Positions 9,603 through 18,755 of a stretch of 64,000 nucleotides of DNA are shown here, one piece after another; position 1 is the first letter of the stretch, and every line of letters begins with the position of its first letter. Under the pieces are notes generated by a model. That model saw only the letters and a list, made by a program, of their open reading frames with translations. It made no database searches and had not been told where the DNA came from. Origin of the DNA: Lutibacter agarilyticus (GTDB lineage Bacteria; Bacteroidota; Bacteroidia; Flavobacteriales; Flavobacteriaceae); contig NZ_FZNT01000004.1 of assembly GCF_900188235.1 (NCBI RefSeq), positions 1 to 64,000 on the forward strand, given 5' to 3'. A program made the position numbers and the translations under genes.

Positions 9603-10192
9603 TCTTTATTTTTCTTATAATATTCATTATATGCATTCATAATATACTGGTCTGATTTAAAACCATGATTACTCATAATCTCGCTATAACTTCCTCCTAC
9701 ATCAATAAAATCTATTAATTCATTGTCATTATCAATCATTTTAATGTATTTCTCAACACCTTTGTCAATAGTCCCAATTATTTTACATGGACTACCAACT
9801 ACGACAGATCTAGGAGGAATTGATTTATTAATAATAGTCCCTGCTCCTATTAGAGAAGATTCTCCAATTCTAACACCAGGCAAAATAATTGAATTTACAC
9901 CTATATACACATTACTCTCTATAATAATTTTACCATATTTTGTTGGTAATTTTCCAAAAATATTAGCATAGGAAGAATCATGATTCACTAATCTTACTCC
10001 TGCCGCAATTACAACTTCATCTTGAATTTCTATTAGTTCTGCACACCAAGGTTCATATAAAAAACTTCCCTTATCTACTATTTGCACATTCTTTCCTATT
10101 ATAGCTCCCTGCTTTCTTAATTTATTCAAAAATATTGTATGAGGGTTATATACCCTCTTTAATTGTATTTTAATCCTTTTTAAAAAGCTCAT
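9599..10192 (-). CDS. Left-handed beta-helix (hexapeptide repeat) acyltransferase
   Basis: The protein shows irregular hexapeptide repeats typical of O-acetyltransferases of the WcaF/LacA kind: IGKNVQIVDKGSF, then VNHDSS, YIGVNSIILPGVRIGESSLIGAGTIINKSI and VVGSPCKIIG. It probably acetylates a sugar of the repeat unit using acetyl-CoA. I chose the ATG at 10192 (MSFLKRIK). An in-frame TTG at 10204 would add four residues but is less likely. The gene lies 19 bp after the GH99-like gene and overlaps the next glycosyltransferase by 4 bp. Confidence 0.88.
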   Translation of the reverse strand: MSFLKRIKIQLKRVYNPHTIFLNKLRKQGAIIGKNVQIVDKGSFLYEPWCAELIEIQDEVVIAAGVRLVNHDSSYANIFGKLPTKYGKIIIESNVYIGVNSIILPGVRIGESSLIGAGTIINKSIPPRSVVVGSPCKIIGTIDKGVEKYIKMIDNDNELIDFIDVGGSYSEIMSNHGFKSDQYIMNAYNEYYKKNKE

Positions 10193-10211
10193 TTTATCAA
10201 TCAAATTATAT

Positions 10212-11282
10212 TTATATACCTTTTTTCAACCCACTTAAAGGGTTAAATCCATCCTTCGAAGGTGTCAACCATGCTCCCTCTCCATACTCATTCCAAGAAT
10301 AAATTAAAACGAGTCTTTCCTTAGTCAGTTTTATTTTATTCGTTTTCAACCATTCTTTTGACAATTTAATTGATCTAAAAATAGTTTCTTCAGAATACTT
10401 ACCAAAGTTAGGAACTATCTTTCCTTTTTTCCATGGTGAATCATCCCAATTAAGAGTAATAGTGGGAATTATGGGTAATTTTGTTAAAGTTGAATTTGAA
10501 CTCCATATATTCAATTGCTCATTCGTATTAAAATTTAAACTTCTCTTTTCATCTTCAATTGCATTCCTATAATTCTGTTTTTTCAACAACACGGAATGAT
10601 CATTATAAGTAGTAAAAATATCAAAGTCTGTTTTTTTTAACTCATCGTGTATTTCTATTAAAATACTTGAGGATATTGCAATACTCACACCGGAAAATCC
10701 CTTTTTATTAACTGTTTTTCTAAAATATTTTAATGCTTTATTTAATTTACGTCTACTACCAAAACTTTCAATTAGTTTATTAAAATCATAAAAAACAATT
10801 AAAGGCCTCCCCTCCACTTTTAAATAATTTTTTTGTCTAAAAAGTTCTGTCCAATAATCGACTAAACCAGGCCAGTCTTTTTTATTTAAAGAGTAAGTCC
10901 CATGATTTACTACCATGATATTAAATTCAAACCCACTATAATCTTGTGATTGAATATAATATTTAAGAGCATTATTTAATTTATTACCTCCTATTTTTGA
11001 GTTTTCACTTTCTTTATGATACCAACAAAAAGTAAAAAACTTCAAGCCTGAGTTATACGCTAATCCAACCTGTTTTTTTACAATTTCATAAGTACTTGTT
11101 TGCCAACCCCAAATTGGTTCTCGGTTTTTATTATTAATAAGTTCTAACGTTAAATGTTTTGGAGCCCCATCCCATCCATCAAAATAATATGCTCCAAATT
11201 TTAATTTATTATAATCATTTTGGCTATTTAAATTTATAACAAAACTAAATATAAGTATAATAAATATTATTCTTTTTAACAT
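10212..11282 (-). CDS. Secreted GH99-like (WbsX-type) domain protein
   Basis: The 356-residue product begins with a hydrophobic segment (about 3-19, ending LNSQN) that looks like a signal peptide or membrane anchor. The body has FGAYYFDGW near the start, FFTFCWYH, and the C-terminal IYSWNEYGEGAWLTPS. The last motif is typical of proteins annotated as glycoside hydrolase family 99-like or WbsX; true GH99 enzymes are endo-alpha-mannosidases. WbsX proteins are normally found in O-antigen loci. A secreted form between an acetyltransferase and a GT2 gene suggests action on the polysaccharide in the periplasm or at the surface. Catalytic activity is not established from the sequence. Confidence 0.7.
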   Translation of the reverse strand: MLKRIIFIILIFSFVINLNSQNDYNKLKFGAYYFDGWDGAPKHLTLELINNKNREPIWGWQTSTYEIVKKQVGLAYNSGLKFFTFCWYHKESENSKIGGNKLNNALKYYIQSQDYSGFEFNIMVVNHGTYSLNKKDWPGLVDYWTELFRQKNYLKVEGRPLIVFYDFNKLIESFGSRRKLNKALKYFRKTVNKKGFSGVSIAISSSILIEIHDELKKTDFDIFTTYNDHSVLLKKQNYRNAIEDEKRSLNFNTNEQLNIWSSNSTLTKLPIIPTITLNWDDSPWKKGKIVPNFGKYSEETIFRSIKLSKEWLKTNKIKLTKERLVLIYSWNEYGEGAWLTPSKDGFNPLSGLKKGI

Positions 11283-11286
11283 ACCT

Positions 11287-12177
11287 CTATTTTTTTAATA
11301 AATTATGAAGCCTAACAATTAGCTTATAATAAAGTGGCACTATTAAATTTAAGCTTGAAATTTTCTCATTCACATAAGATGGATTATTCTTTTGCCTCCC
11401 TATTAAAGTTCTATATATACATTTATCTATATAAATATTAAGATTTTTATTTAGCTCATTTTTATTTTGTAAAAACCTTTTAACAGCAATTCTAAGAAAA
11501 ACATAATCATCAATTAATTTAATTGTTCTTTCTGGGCTCAAAGTCCTTGTAATAGAATTGTCTGGTTCATAAATTACTGTATTAAAACTTTGATCTAAAG
11601 TAAAGAGTCCACCGTTTTTAATAATTTTAAATAACAATTCATATTCCTGTGAAGAACTTAATCCAATTGTCCACCCATTTACTTCTTCTAATTTAGTCTT
11701 TAAATATAAATTTGCACTTGTTATACCAAGGTTTGAAGACACAAAAGATTTCCAAAAATCATTACACACATTTACTTTAAACTTTTTGTACTTATCTCCC
11801 TTAGTTTTTAAAAAACTACCTAAAACAACATGTGATGAATATTGCTCTATTAATTCAATTTGCCTTTTAATTTTACCTTCAAACAAAACATCATCAGCAT
11901 CTAAAAATTGAATGTATTTTCCTTTTGCTAAATTTAATCCTGCATTTCTGGCATAAGGAGCTCCAGGTTTTGATTCAACAATTGATGTTATTATTTTTGG
12001 ATGCTTCCCTACTAATTGATTAATTATTGATATTGTATTATCTTTTGAATTATTATCTATCAGTATAATTTCAAAATTCGATAATTTTTGAATAAATACA
12101 CTTTCTACCGCTCTTTCTAAAAAATCTTCGGCATTAAAACAGGGTATTATTATTGAAGTATTTATATTTGAATCCAT
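11287..12177 (-). CDS. Glycosyltransferase family 2
   Basis: The 296-residue GT-A protein opens with TSIIIPCFNAEDFLERAVESV and has FEIILIDNNSKDNT, followed by ARNAGLNLAKGKYIQFLDADD, whose DAD-type motif binds the metal and nucleotide sugar. These are standard inverting GT2 motifs. It sits in the run of glycosyltransferases, 4 bp upstream of the GH99-like gene. The acceptor and sugar are unknown. Confidence 0.93.
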   Translation of the reverse strand: MDSNINTSIIIPCFNAEDFLERAVESVFIQKLSNFEIILIDNNSKDNTISIINQLVGKHPKIITSIVESKPGAPYARNAGLNLAKGKYIQFLDADDVLFEGKIKRQIELIEQYSSHVVLGSFLKTKGDKYKKFKVNVCNDFWKSFVSSNLGITSANLYLKTKLEEVNGWTIGLSSSQEYELLFKIIKNGGLFTLDQSFNTVIYEPDNSITRTLSPERTIKLIDDYVFLRIAVKRFLQNKNELNKNLNIYIDKCIYRTLIGRQKNNPSYVNEKISSLNLIVPLYYKLIVRLHNLLKK

Positions 12178-12195
12178 TTTTTATCTAGGTCTGTA

Positions 12196-13248
12196 TTAAA
12201 CTTTATAGAGATTATGGTATTTGCTAATAACATTTGTAATATCGTTATTTTCTAGTATATATCTATACGCATTATAGCCATATTCATCTAAAATATATTT
12301 ATCCTTTATCCATTCATTATAAACCTGTTTCAGTTGTTTTTTTAAGTTTAAAAAATGCTCTTCCTCAGATGCATAATCATAACTAAAAACTTTTATATGA
12401 TCTTTAACGTCCAAAACTGTTCCAATATTTGGGCATATAACCGTTTTTTTTAATGAAAATGCTAAAATAACAGATCCTGAATTTAAACTACTCGATATTG
12501 AATAAGGTAAAACTATAATATCATGGTTTCCTATTTCTTCAACCAGCTTAGAATCTTCAATAAATGATAATGATAAGTTAATGTTTTTGGTGTGCTTCAC
12601 CAACTCCTTTAAACTATTTGCATATGTTTTACTATTAGGACTACCGATAATACTAAATTCAATATCACTTCCTTCAAACTCCTTTGCTGCTTTCACAATT
12701 AGCTCTATATTTTTATATTGCTTAACTGCTCCAAAAAAGAGAATTTTCAACTTCTCTCTATTTTCAACATTAGTACCTTTTTTAAAATCCTTATAAACAT
12801 CAATATAATTTGGATGTGGTATATAATATATTTTATTCACAGGTTTATTATATTTTTCAACCAATATATTTCTTGAAAGATGAGAATGTATTACAATTTT
12901 ATCACTAAACTTAATTAATAGCCAAGTAAGTACTCTACTATAATGTGATGCTTTATTATCGTGGCTCACTTTATTATGCATTGTCCAAATAATTTTTTTA
13001 TTAAAAATTAATAAAATGACCAATTTAAATAATTGCTTCAAAAACAATAAAATTATGTTGTAAACTTTATCCCCCTGGATACCTTCAAACCAATTTAAAT
13101 GAACATAAGAAGCAGAAATAAAAAACCTTGGACTTCTTATCGAATCTCCAAATGATTTAACATTAAAACCACTCTTTTTCAAACCTTCAACAATAATACT
13201 AATATATTTATTTCTTGGGTTAAAGGAGGGGTCAAAAATAATATTCAT
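12196..13248 (-). CDS. Glycosyltransferase family 4-like protein
   Basis: The 350-residue protein has a GT-B layout. The N-terminal half contains KKIIWTMHNKVSHDNK and a SDKIVIHSHLSRNIL segment. The donor half has LKILFFGAVKQYKNIELIVKAAKEF and DIIVLPYSISSSLNSGSVILAFS. The last motif is a divergent form of the GT4 donor loop: the usual EGFG-xx-xxE segment is replaced by a Ser-rich stretch, as in some GT4 relatives of mannosyltransferases. It is in the polysaccharide operon and probably adds one sugar to the repeat unit. Confidence 0.8.
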   Translation of the reverse strand: MNIIFDPSFNPRNKYISIIVEGLKKSGFNVKSFGDSIRSPRFFISASYVHLNWFEGIQGDKVYNIILLFLKQLFKLVILLIFNKKIIWTMHNKVSHDNKASHYSRVLTWLLIKFSDKIVIHSHLSRNILVEKYNKPVNKIYYIPHPNYIDVYKDFKKGTNVENREKLKILFFGAVKQYKNIELIVKAAKEFEGSDIEFSIIGSPNSKTYANSLKELVKHTKNINLSLSFIEDSKLVEEIGNHDIIVLPYSISSSLNSGSVILAFSLKKTVICPNIGTVLDVKDHIKVFSYDYASEEEHFLNLKKQLKQVYNEWIKDKYILDEYGYNAYRYILENNDITNVISKYHNLYKV

Positions 13249-13266
13249 AAATATTTTTTAATTAAA

Positions 13267-14676
13267 TTAACTTATTGATTTTATTTCTTCCAATTTTGTC
13301 TCTTTCAAAAAAACTCTAGCAAAATAACCTATCAGAATAATTATTGGAAAAACTTGGAAATTGAAAGGTGACCAACCAGTAAAACCATAAACAAAGATAG
13401 CTATTAACATTCCTGTAAATGATAAACTTAAAATATTGTCATCAAAATATTTTGTGTTTGTGTTTTTTGAGTAAAAATTAATTTTGCTTATAAAATATAT
13501 GAACCAACATGAAATGCCAATTAAGCCTGTTTCTGCTAAAACAATAATATGAATGTTATGTATTGGGCTTCTTAAATAAAATGCAGAAGATTCACTACCT
13601 GTATTTGGTAAAAGATTAACATTAAATACTTGTTGCATATAGTATATATGTTCATTAATACCTACCCCAATTATTGGTGAGCCTCTCCATATTTCATATC
13701 CAATAAAATAATGAACTAAGCGATTTTGAACTTGACCTAAAGCTTCAACACCCAAAAACATTTCACTTAAAGGCGTTAAATACAAAACGAATATTGATAC
13801 AAAAAAAAGAATTAAAAAAATAATGATATTTTTAATTGAAAAAATCCCTTCTTTTTTCTTACTAATTATTGTTAATAAAAGCATCACTAAAACTGCCCCC
13901 ATATATGTAGTTCTTGAAAAAGTCAGCGCTATAATAAAAATATTAATTGCTAAAAACATTTTTGATTTTGTCTTTTTATAATCATTTAGAAAACTAGCAT
14001 AAAAAAATATTAAGGTCAATAAACACGATAATGAAAAAGTGCCTGGATGACCAAAAACACCTACCGCTGATTTCACACCTCTCCTTAAAGACCAACTAAG
14101 ACCAGAATTACCACTAAAGACTGTAACAGCAGTCTCAATACCTAATATTGGATAACAGATTGTTAACAGTAGATTTAATAATGAATACATCGCCAACCCA
14201 TCATAAATACCACGTAAAATGTCTTTTCTTGACAAATTTATCTCAATTAGTTTTAACAGAAACACAAATTGAATAATAAAAAAAAACAGAGGAGTAAATG
14301 ATAATGGCACAAAATTCACAGGGTTAAAATATGATATTCCACATAAAATTATAAAAACATAAAACCATATATTTTCCTTAAACACAAAAGCTTTTTTTGA
14401 AAATTTAGAAAATCCAAAAAGAATAAATATTATAACGAAAATAAATTCCGTCCCTATTTTTATACTATTATAAAAAGCACCTATAACCAAATTGTGCCCA
14501 CCACCTATTTCATAACCACTAAAAAAAGTAAATAAACTTTTTCCAAAAGCAAACGGGATAATTTGGATAAATGTACTTAAAAGAATATATTTAGAATCCT
14601 CTTTCTTCTGTCTTTTTAAAAGGTATCTAATGATTCCAATTAAAACTAATACAAATATTATTATCGTTTTAAACAT
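13267..14676 (-). CDS. wzy: O-antigen ligase/polymerase-like membrane protein (Wzy)
   Basis: The 469-residue protein has about eleven or twelve hydrophobic segments and a larger loop around residues 305-375 (ALGQVQNRLVHYFIGYEIWRG and PIHNIHIIVLAETGLIG). That loop matches the periplasmic loop of the Wzy/WaaL O-antigen polymerase-ligase family. With a Wzx flippase and Wzz-like protein in the same transcript, polymerisation of lipid-linked repeat units is the likely role. Ligase function cannot be excluded from the sequence. It lacks sequence signs of substrate specificity. Confidence 0.82.
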   Translation of the reverse strand: MFKTIIIFVLVLIGIIRYLLKRQKKEDSKYILLSTFIQIIPFAFGKSLFTFFSGYEIGGGHNLVIGAFYNSIKIGTEFIFVIIFILFGFSKFSKKAFVFKENIWFYVFIILCGISYFNPVNFVPLSFTPLFFFIIQFVFLLKLIEINLSRKDILRGIYDGLAMYSLLNLLLTICYPILGIETAVTVFSGNSGLSWSLRRGVKSAVGVFGHPGTFSLSCLLTLIFFYASFLNDYKKTKSKMFLAINIFIIALTFSRTTYMGAVLVMLLLTIISKKKEGIFSIKNIIIFLILFFVSIFVLYLTPLSEMFLGVEALGQVQNRLVHYFIGYEIWRGSPIIGVGINEHIYYMQQVFNVNLLPNTGSESSAFYLRSPIHNIHIIVLAETGLIGISCWFIYFISKINFYSKNTNTKYFDDNILSLSFTGMLIAIFVYGFTGWSPFNFQVFPIIILIGYFARVFLKETKLEEIKSIS

Positions 14677-14698
14677 AAACCTATACCTAATTTCAGTA

Positions 14699-15817
14699 TT
14701 ATATGTTTTTTAAAAAAAATTCACTTTCCTTTTTCCATGCCTCTATTTCTTTGTTAATAGGACCCCATTCGATTTCCTTTGAGTATAAATAATCAAATTT
14801 AGTTTTATTAAAACCATCCATTATATGCTTTGTAAGACCCAACCTATCAAGTAAACTCTCAATTCTTTCATTCATTCCTTTGGCATCACCTGAATTAAGT
14901 AAAATAATAAAATTGACATTATTAATAATACAAAAAACCATGCCATGGAAGGATGTGGTTATAACTAAATTAGAAGTTCTTATATAATTAACCCATTCTT
15001 CAATTGAAGGTGCAACATCCCCAGAATAATCATTATTAGCAGCTGCATGAATTACATTACAATCGTTTTGCTTTTTAGCGTAATTCTTAAACTTATTTTT
15101 ATCTTTTATTAAACTATTACCTAAAGTATAAATAAATATTTGTTTAATATTTTCTTTCTTATCAAATGCCTTAAGATTTAAAATATCTTCCCATTCTTTT
15201 TTATTAAATAATAGAGTTGGATCAAGAACCCATTGAGTTTTATCGTCTCCTAGTTTATTACAAATATTAACACCACTTTTTTCTCTTACACTTATTGAAT
15301 CAAATGAAGGGAAATAACGACAAAACATTTTTTCTGTGTCTTCACTTAACTCCTTTTGCCCAAAACTAGCAGCGTACGCAACACGTTTAACCTTTTTATT
15401 TCCAAACCCTAATAAAAAGGCTTCAGCAGAAACATTAAAACTATTATTCCATACCTGATCACTTCCTGCTAGATAAATATCTGCTTCGGGAGGATTATTT
15501 ATTAAGCAATCAAATGAATCATATTCATTTGATCCAAAAATTATATTTCGAGATTTAAAATCATCAAATTTCCTATTCCCATCATTAATCAATGATTTCT
15601 TATGTGTATTATTTAATTTATTATATATTTTAGTAAATACTTCAGGGGAAAATATTTTTTTTAAAATAGATTCTTTATGAGGTTTTCCTATTCTTTTATA
15701 TTTTATTAAAAATGGAGTATGCCCTAATTTTATCAATGCTTTTTGTAATGCAAAAAGCTGTAAAATTTGCCCATAGTTATTTTTAGACTCCCAAAAAGTC
15801 ATTATTCCAATCTTCAT
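14699..15817 (-). CDS. Polysaccharide pyruvyl transferase family protein
   Basis: The 372-residue cytoplasmic protein matches the pyruvyl transferase family (PF04230). It has GIMTFWESKNNYGQILQLFALQKAL at the N-terminus, DIYLAGSDQVWNNSFN around residue 110, and a C-terminal VITTSFHGMVFCIINNVNFI segment with the conserved His-Gly. These enzymes add pyruvate ketals to polysaccharide sugars from phosphoenolpyruvate. It lies 23 bp downstream of an FrhB-like iron-sulfur protein. These two families are often paired in capsule loci. Confidence 0.87.
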   Translation of the reverse strand: MKIGIMTFWESKNNYGQILQLFALQKALIKLGHTPFLIKYKRIGKPHKESILKKIFSPEVFTKIYNKLNNTHKKSLINDGNRKFDDFKSRNIIFGSNEYDSFDCLINNPPEADIYLAGSDQVWNNSFNVSAEAFLLGFGNKKVKRVAYAASFGQKELSEDTEKMFCRYFPSFDSISVREKSGVNICNKLGDDKTQWVLDPTLLFNKKEWEDILNLKAFDKKENIKQIFIYTLGNSLIKDKNKFKNYAKKQNDCNVIHAAANNDYSGDVAPSIEEWVNYIRTSNLVITTSFHGMVFCIINNVNFIILLNSGDAKGMNERIESLLDRLGLTKHIMDGFNKTKFDYLYSKEIEWGPINKEIEAWKKESEFFLKNI

Positions 15818-15840
15818 AATCTTTATTTTATTAAAAAAAA

Positions 15841-17205
15841 CTATTTTCTCTGAATTCTTTTTATTATTCTTTTTTTACGCTGATACAAATATGTTAAATA
15901 TCCTAAAATACTTAGTTTCCTTTTTATAGCAGCATCAAAAGCTAAAGAATTTTTATTTTTAGCCCAAATATACAAGCTAAAACTCCTTACTTTCATTCTA
16001 TAACGTTGCACTAACTTAAAATCATTAGTAATATTATAATTAGAATGTCTTTTTGGAGGTACAAGAAAACCTCTTTTCTTAGCTCTTTTAACACGATATT
16101 TTAAGGCTGTATGTCTATGATTAAAACTTCCTTGCTGAGACATCAAAATATTTTCAAGAGAAATATTTTCTATAGTAACATCACCCTTTTTAATTCCATC
16201 TTGAATAATTATTTCTGATAAATTCGTCCTAGAAATTAACACATTAGTACCTCTCCCATCTTTATTAAAAGGATGAATCCATGCATCACCAATTGAAATA
16301 TCTGCTAATTCAGTAGTTACATCATCGCAAAAATCGCAAGCATTAGCCTTAAACATTCCTGTACCCCACATATCACCTACCTCACGCATTTTTATTGTTT
16401 TTTCTTTACCGTCATCTTCATCAAGACAACCAAAAGAATAATCACTTGCGGTACTGTTTAAATCCTTTATTCTAAACTCTGGCTTACGTATGTTTTCAAG
16501 CTCAACATCAATTTTCCCTGATAAATATTCGGTAAAAAAACGGCTTTTAACACCGCCACAAATAATCCCAATTAAAAAAGGAATCTTCTCTCTAAGACTT
16601 GGATTTTTATGCTGAGCTAAACGAATAGCTTTAATAAAACAACCAACCCCTACAATTGCAACTTTGCCTTTTAATTCATTAATCTTTGGTAACACAGTAG
16701 CTAAAGTAACAGGGAAATATCTTGTTTTAGATGCATTCAATAATTCTTCTTTAGTACTAGCTATTGAATATTCATAATTTACTCCAACTTTTGTAGAGTC
16801 TTTTACTGAAAAAACATAATCAACAATATTTTCTTCCAATAGTTTAATAAAAACATAAGTGGCTAGTCCGCCAGAAGAAGAAGTTAATCTATATTGGTTT
16901 GAGTAACCTGCATAAATCCCTAAATATTTTCCGATTTTTGAATGATGTTTAGTCGCATCATTTAAATAAACATCTGCCAAATCATCTTCTGTAGTCACTT
17001 CCTTTTTAGGAATTGGGTTAAAAGGACATACATCCAGACAACCACCATCGGAATCACAAACTCCTGATATTTCTGGAATTAAAAAACCTTTATCATTCCA
17101 TTTCATTTCTAGTGCATTTGATGGACATTGATAAACACAAACACCGCAGCCAATACATAAATCGTTTTTTACAACTAAGTCTATTACTTTTGGAATTTTA
17201 ATCAT
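15841..17205 (-). CDS. FrhB-like coenzyme F420 hydrogenase/dehydrogenase beta-subunit family Fe-S protein
   Basis: The 454-residue protein has an N-terminal two-cluster ferredoxin domain: CIGCGVCVYQCP near residue 17 and CDSDGGCLDVCP near 50. The FrhB_N/FrhB_C domains follow, with SSGGLATYVF, AIVGVGCFIKAIRLAQ and ACDFCDDVTTELADISIGDAW. Proteins of this family in polysaccharide loci have no proven need for F420. A flavin- and Fe-S-dependent redox step on a sugar or carrier is plausible but unproven. It overlaps wzx by 4 bp and precedes the pyruvyl transferase, so the three are coexpressed. Confidence 0.85.
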   Translation of the reverse strand: MIKIPKVIDLVVKNDLCIGCGVCVYQCPSNALEMKWNDKGFLIPEISGVCDSDGGCLDVCPFNPIPKKEVTTEDDLADVYLNDATKHHSKIGKYLGIYAGYSNQYRLTSSSGGLATYVFIKLLEENIVDYVFSVKDSTKVGVNYEYSIASTKEELLNASKTRYFPVTLATVLPKINELKGKVAIVGVGCFIKAIRLAQHKNPSLREKIPFLIGIICGGVKSRFFTEYLSGKIDVELENIRKPEFRIKDLNSTASDYSFGCLDEDDGKEKTIKMREVGDMWGTGMFKANACDFCDDVTTELADISIGDAWIHPFNKDGRGTNVLISRTNLSEIIIQDGIKKGDVTIENISLENILMSQQGSFNHRHTALKYRVKRAKKRGFLVPPKRHSNYNITNDFKLVQRYRMKVRSFSLYIWAKNKNSLAFDAAIKRKLSILGYLTYLYQRKKRIIKRIQRK

Positions 17206-18740
17206 TTAAGAAATTTTATTTTTTTATAAATATTTAAAACTAATAGGCGTTCATTTTCATTCAGTCCAAATAGAAATATAAAAACTAAATAGAAAATGAA
17301 TGATAAAATTAGATTATACATGAAATGCATTTCAAAAAAGGTTAATAGTACATAACTAACAGCGACAACTCCAATAATTGGAATTATCTCTTTTCTAAAC
17401 ACAACGTTTACATATCTCTTTATAGATAATCCTAATTTTTCTTTTGCAAAAATTAACCTTAAAACACAAGCAATAAGTTCTATAAAAACAAAAGAAATTA
17501 ACACAAAATACGAAGGAAATGAACCATATTTTATTAGAAGGTAAGCTATGGGTAAATTTAATAATAATACACTCCCAACAACTGCTTGATATAATTTTAT
17601 ATCTCCCGAAGCTTGCATGGCTGATTGCAAACCAATTGTTAATTGATTTGCCAAGCTTGCAAATAAAATTAAACGACAAAAAATCACTGTATTTACTGGC
17701 ACTTCTTTTAGCCAAAATCCCAAAATAGATTCCATTTCAAATATTATAGGAATCGCAAATATTGAAAGTAAGAAAAAACCAAATTTACTTGCTATCATTG
17801 ACAGTCTCAACATTCGCTCTCTATCATTTGCCCCTTCACTTTTCATAATTTGCGGGTTTAAAGCCCTAAGCATCGTATTTGAAAAAAACATCAATTGCGT
17901 ACCAACCTGATTTGCAACACCATAAGCCGCATTTACAATTGTCCCGAAAAATATATTTAAAATTAAAGCAACCCCTTGATTTCTTCCCATTCCACACATT
18001 GCTCCAAATAAATTCCACCCTGCAAATGAGCCCAGTTCTTTTAAAAAAGTGATTTTTGGTTTTAACACTCCTTCTAAAGTACATTCCTCGTAATTTTTAA
18101 GGCAAAAAACTGCATATAAAATAAAACTAATTATTGTTATACTCGCTGTAAGCATTCCAAAAACAACTAATCTATCTGAAATGACGACATATAAAAGTAA
18201 TGCCACACCAAGCTTAAGGAAAGTTTCTATTATATTAACTATTGCTACCCACAACATGTTTTCATGTGCAATTAATACACTATTAAAAGGGACAGAAACA
18301 ATTGTAAAAAAAACTGTTAAGGACATATAGTGATAAATAATTTTAGCACTATCAATGCGATCGTATGGAATATTCAAAAAACCATTAAACAAGAAAAAGC
18401 CTAAAACCTCAAGAAAAACAACAACAATAAAACCAATAATAATATGAAGGAATAAACTATTCGTGAAAATTTCTTTTTGTTTTTGAATATCTCCACTTGA
18501 ATGATAAAACGATAAATAGCGCTGAGTTGAAGTTGCCATTGCCGAATTAAGGAATGAAAGCATTAAAATAATTCCTGCCAACAAATTGAATATACCGTAA
18601 TCGGAAGTACCAAGAGCGTCTAACACTAACCTTGTAGAATACAAGGTAATCCCCATAGTTAGTATCATTCTAGAATATAGAATGACAGTATTTAGGATTA
18701 CTTTATTTGCCGGCTTCATTGTACTCTCTTTTGCAATCAT
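17202..18740 (-). CDS. wzx: Oligosaccharide flippase (Wzx-type MATE/PST transporter)
   Basis: The 512-residue protein has 12-14 hydrophobic segments and the polysaccharide transporter pattern: LYSTRLVLDALGTSDYGIFNLLAG near the N-terminus and an AATSTQRYLSFY-like loop. It would flip undecaprenyl-linked repeat units across the inner membrane. Two starts are possible: the ATG at 18740, or the ATG at 18719 giving MKPANKVIL. The second better fits the usual short N-terminus of flippases. It overlaps the FrhB-like gene by 4 bp. Confidence 0.9.
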   Translation of the reverse strand: MIAKESTMKPANKVILNTVILYSRMILTMGITLYSTRLVLDALGTSDYGIFNLLAGIILMLSFLNSAMATSTQRYLSFYHSSGDIQKQKEIFTNSLFLHIIIGFIVVVFLEVLGFFLFNGFLNIPYDRIDSAKIIYHYMSLTVFFTIVSVPFNSVLIAHENMLWVAIVNIIETFLKLGVALLLYVVISDRLVVFGMLTASITIISFILYAVFCLKNYEECTLEGVLKPKITFLKELGSFAGWNLFGAMCGMGRNQGVALILNIFFGTIVNAAYGVANQVGTQLMFFSNTMLRALNPQIMKSEGANDRERMLRLSMIASKFGFFLLSIFAIPIIFEMESILGFWLKEVPVNTVIFCRLILFASLANQLTIGLQSAMQASGDIKLYQAVVGSVLLLNLPIAYLLIKYGSFPSYFVLISFVFIELIACVLRLIFAKEKLGLSIKRYVNVVFRKEIIPIIGVVAVSYVLLTFFEMHFMYNLILSFIFYLVFIFLFGLNENERLLVLNIYKKIKFLK

Positions 18741-18755
18741 TAAACTAGATTTGTT

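Noticed and set aside
17395-17715. A 106-codon open frame inside wzx on the same strand
   Set aside because: It lies wholly within a long, well-supported flippase gene in a different frame and resembles no protein family. Its Cys/Ser/Ile-rich composition is typical of an out-of-frame reading.
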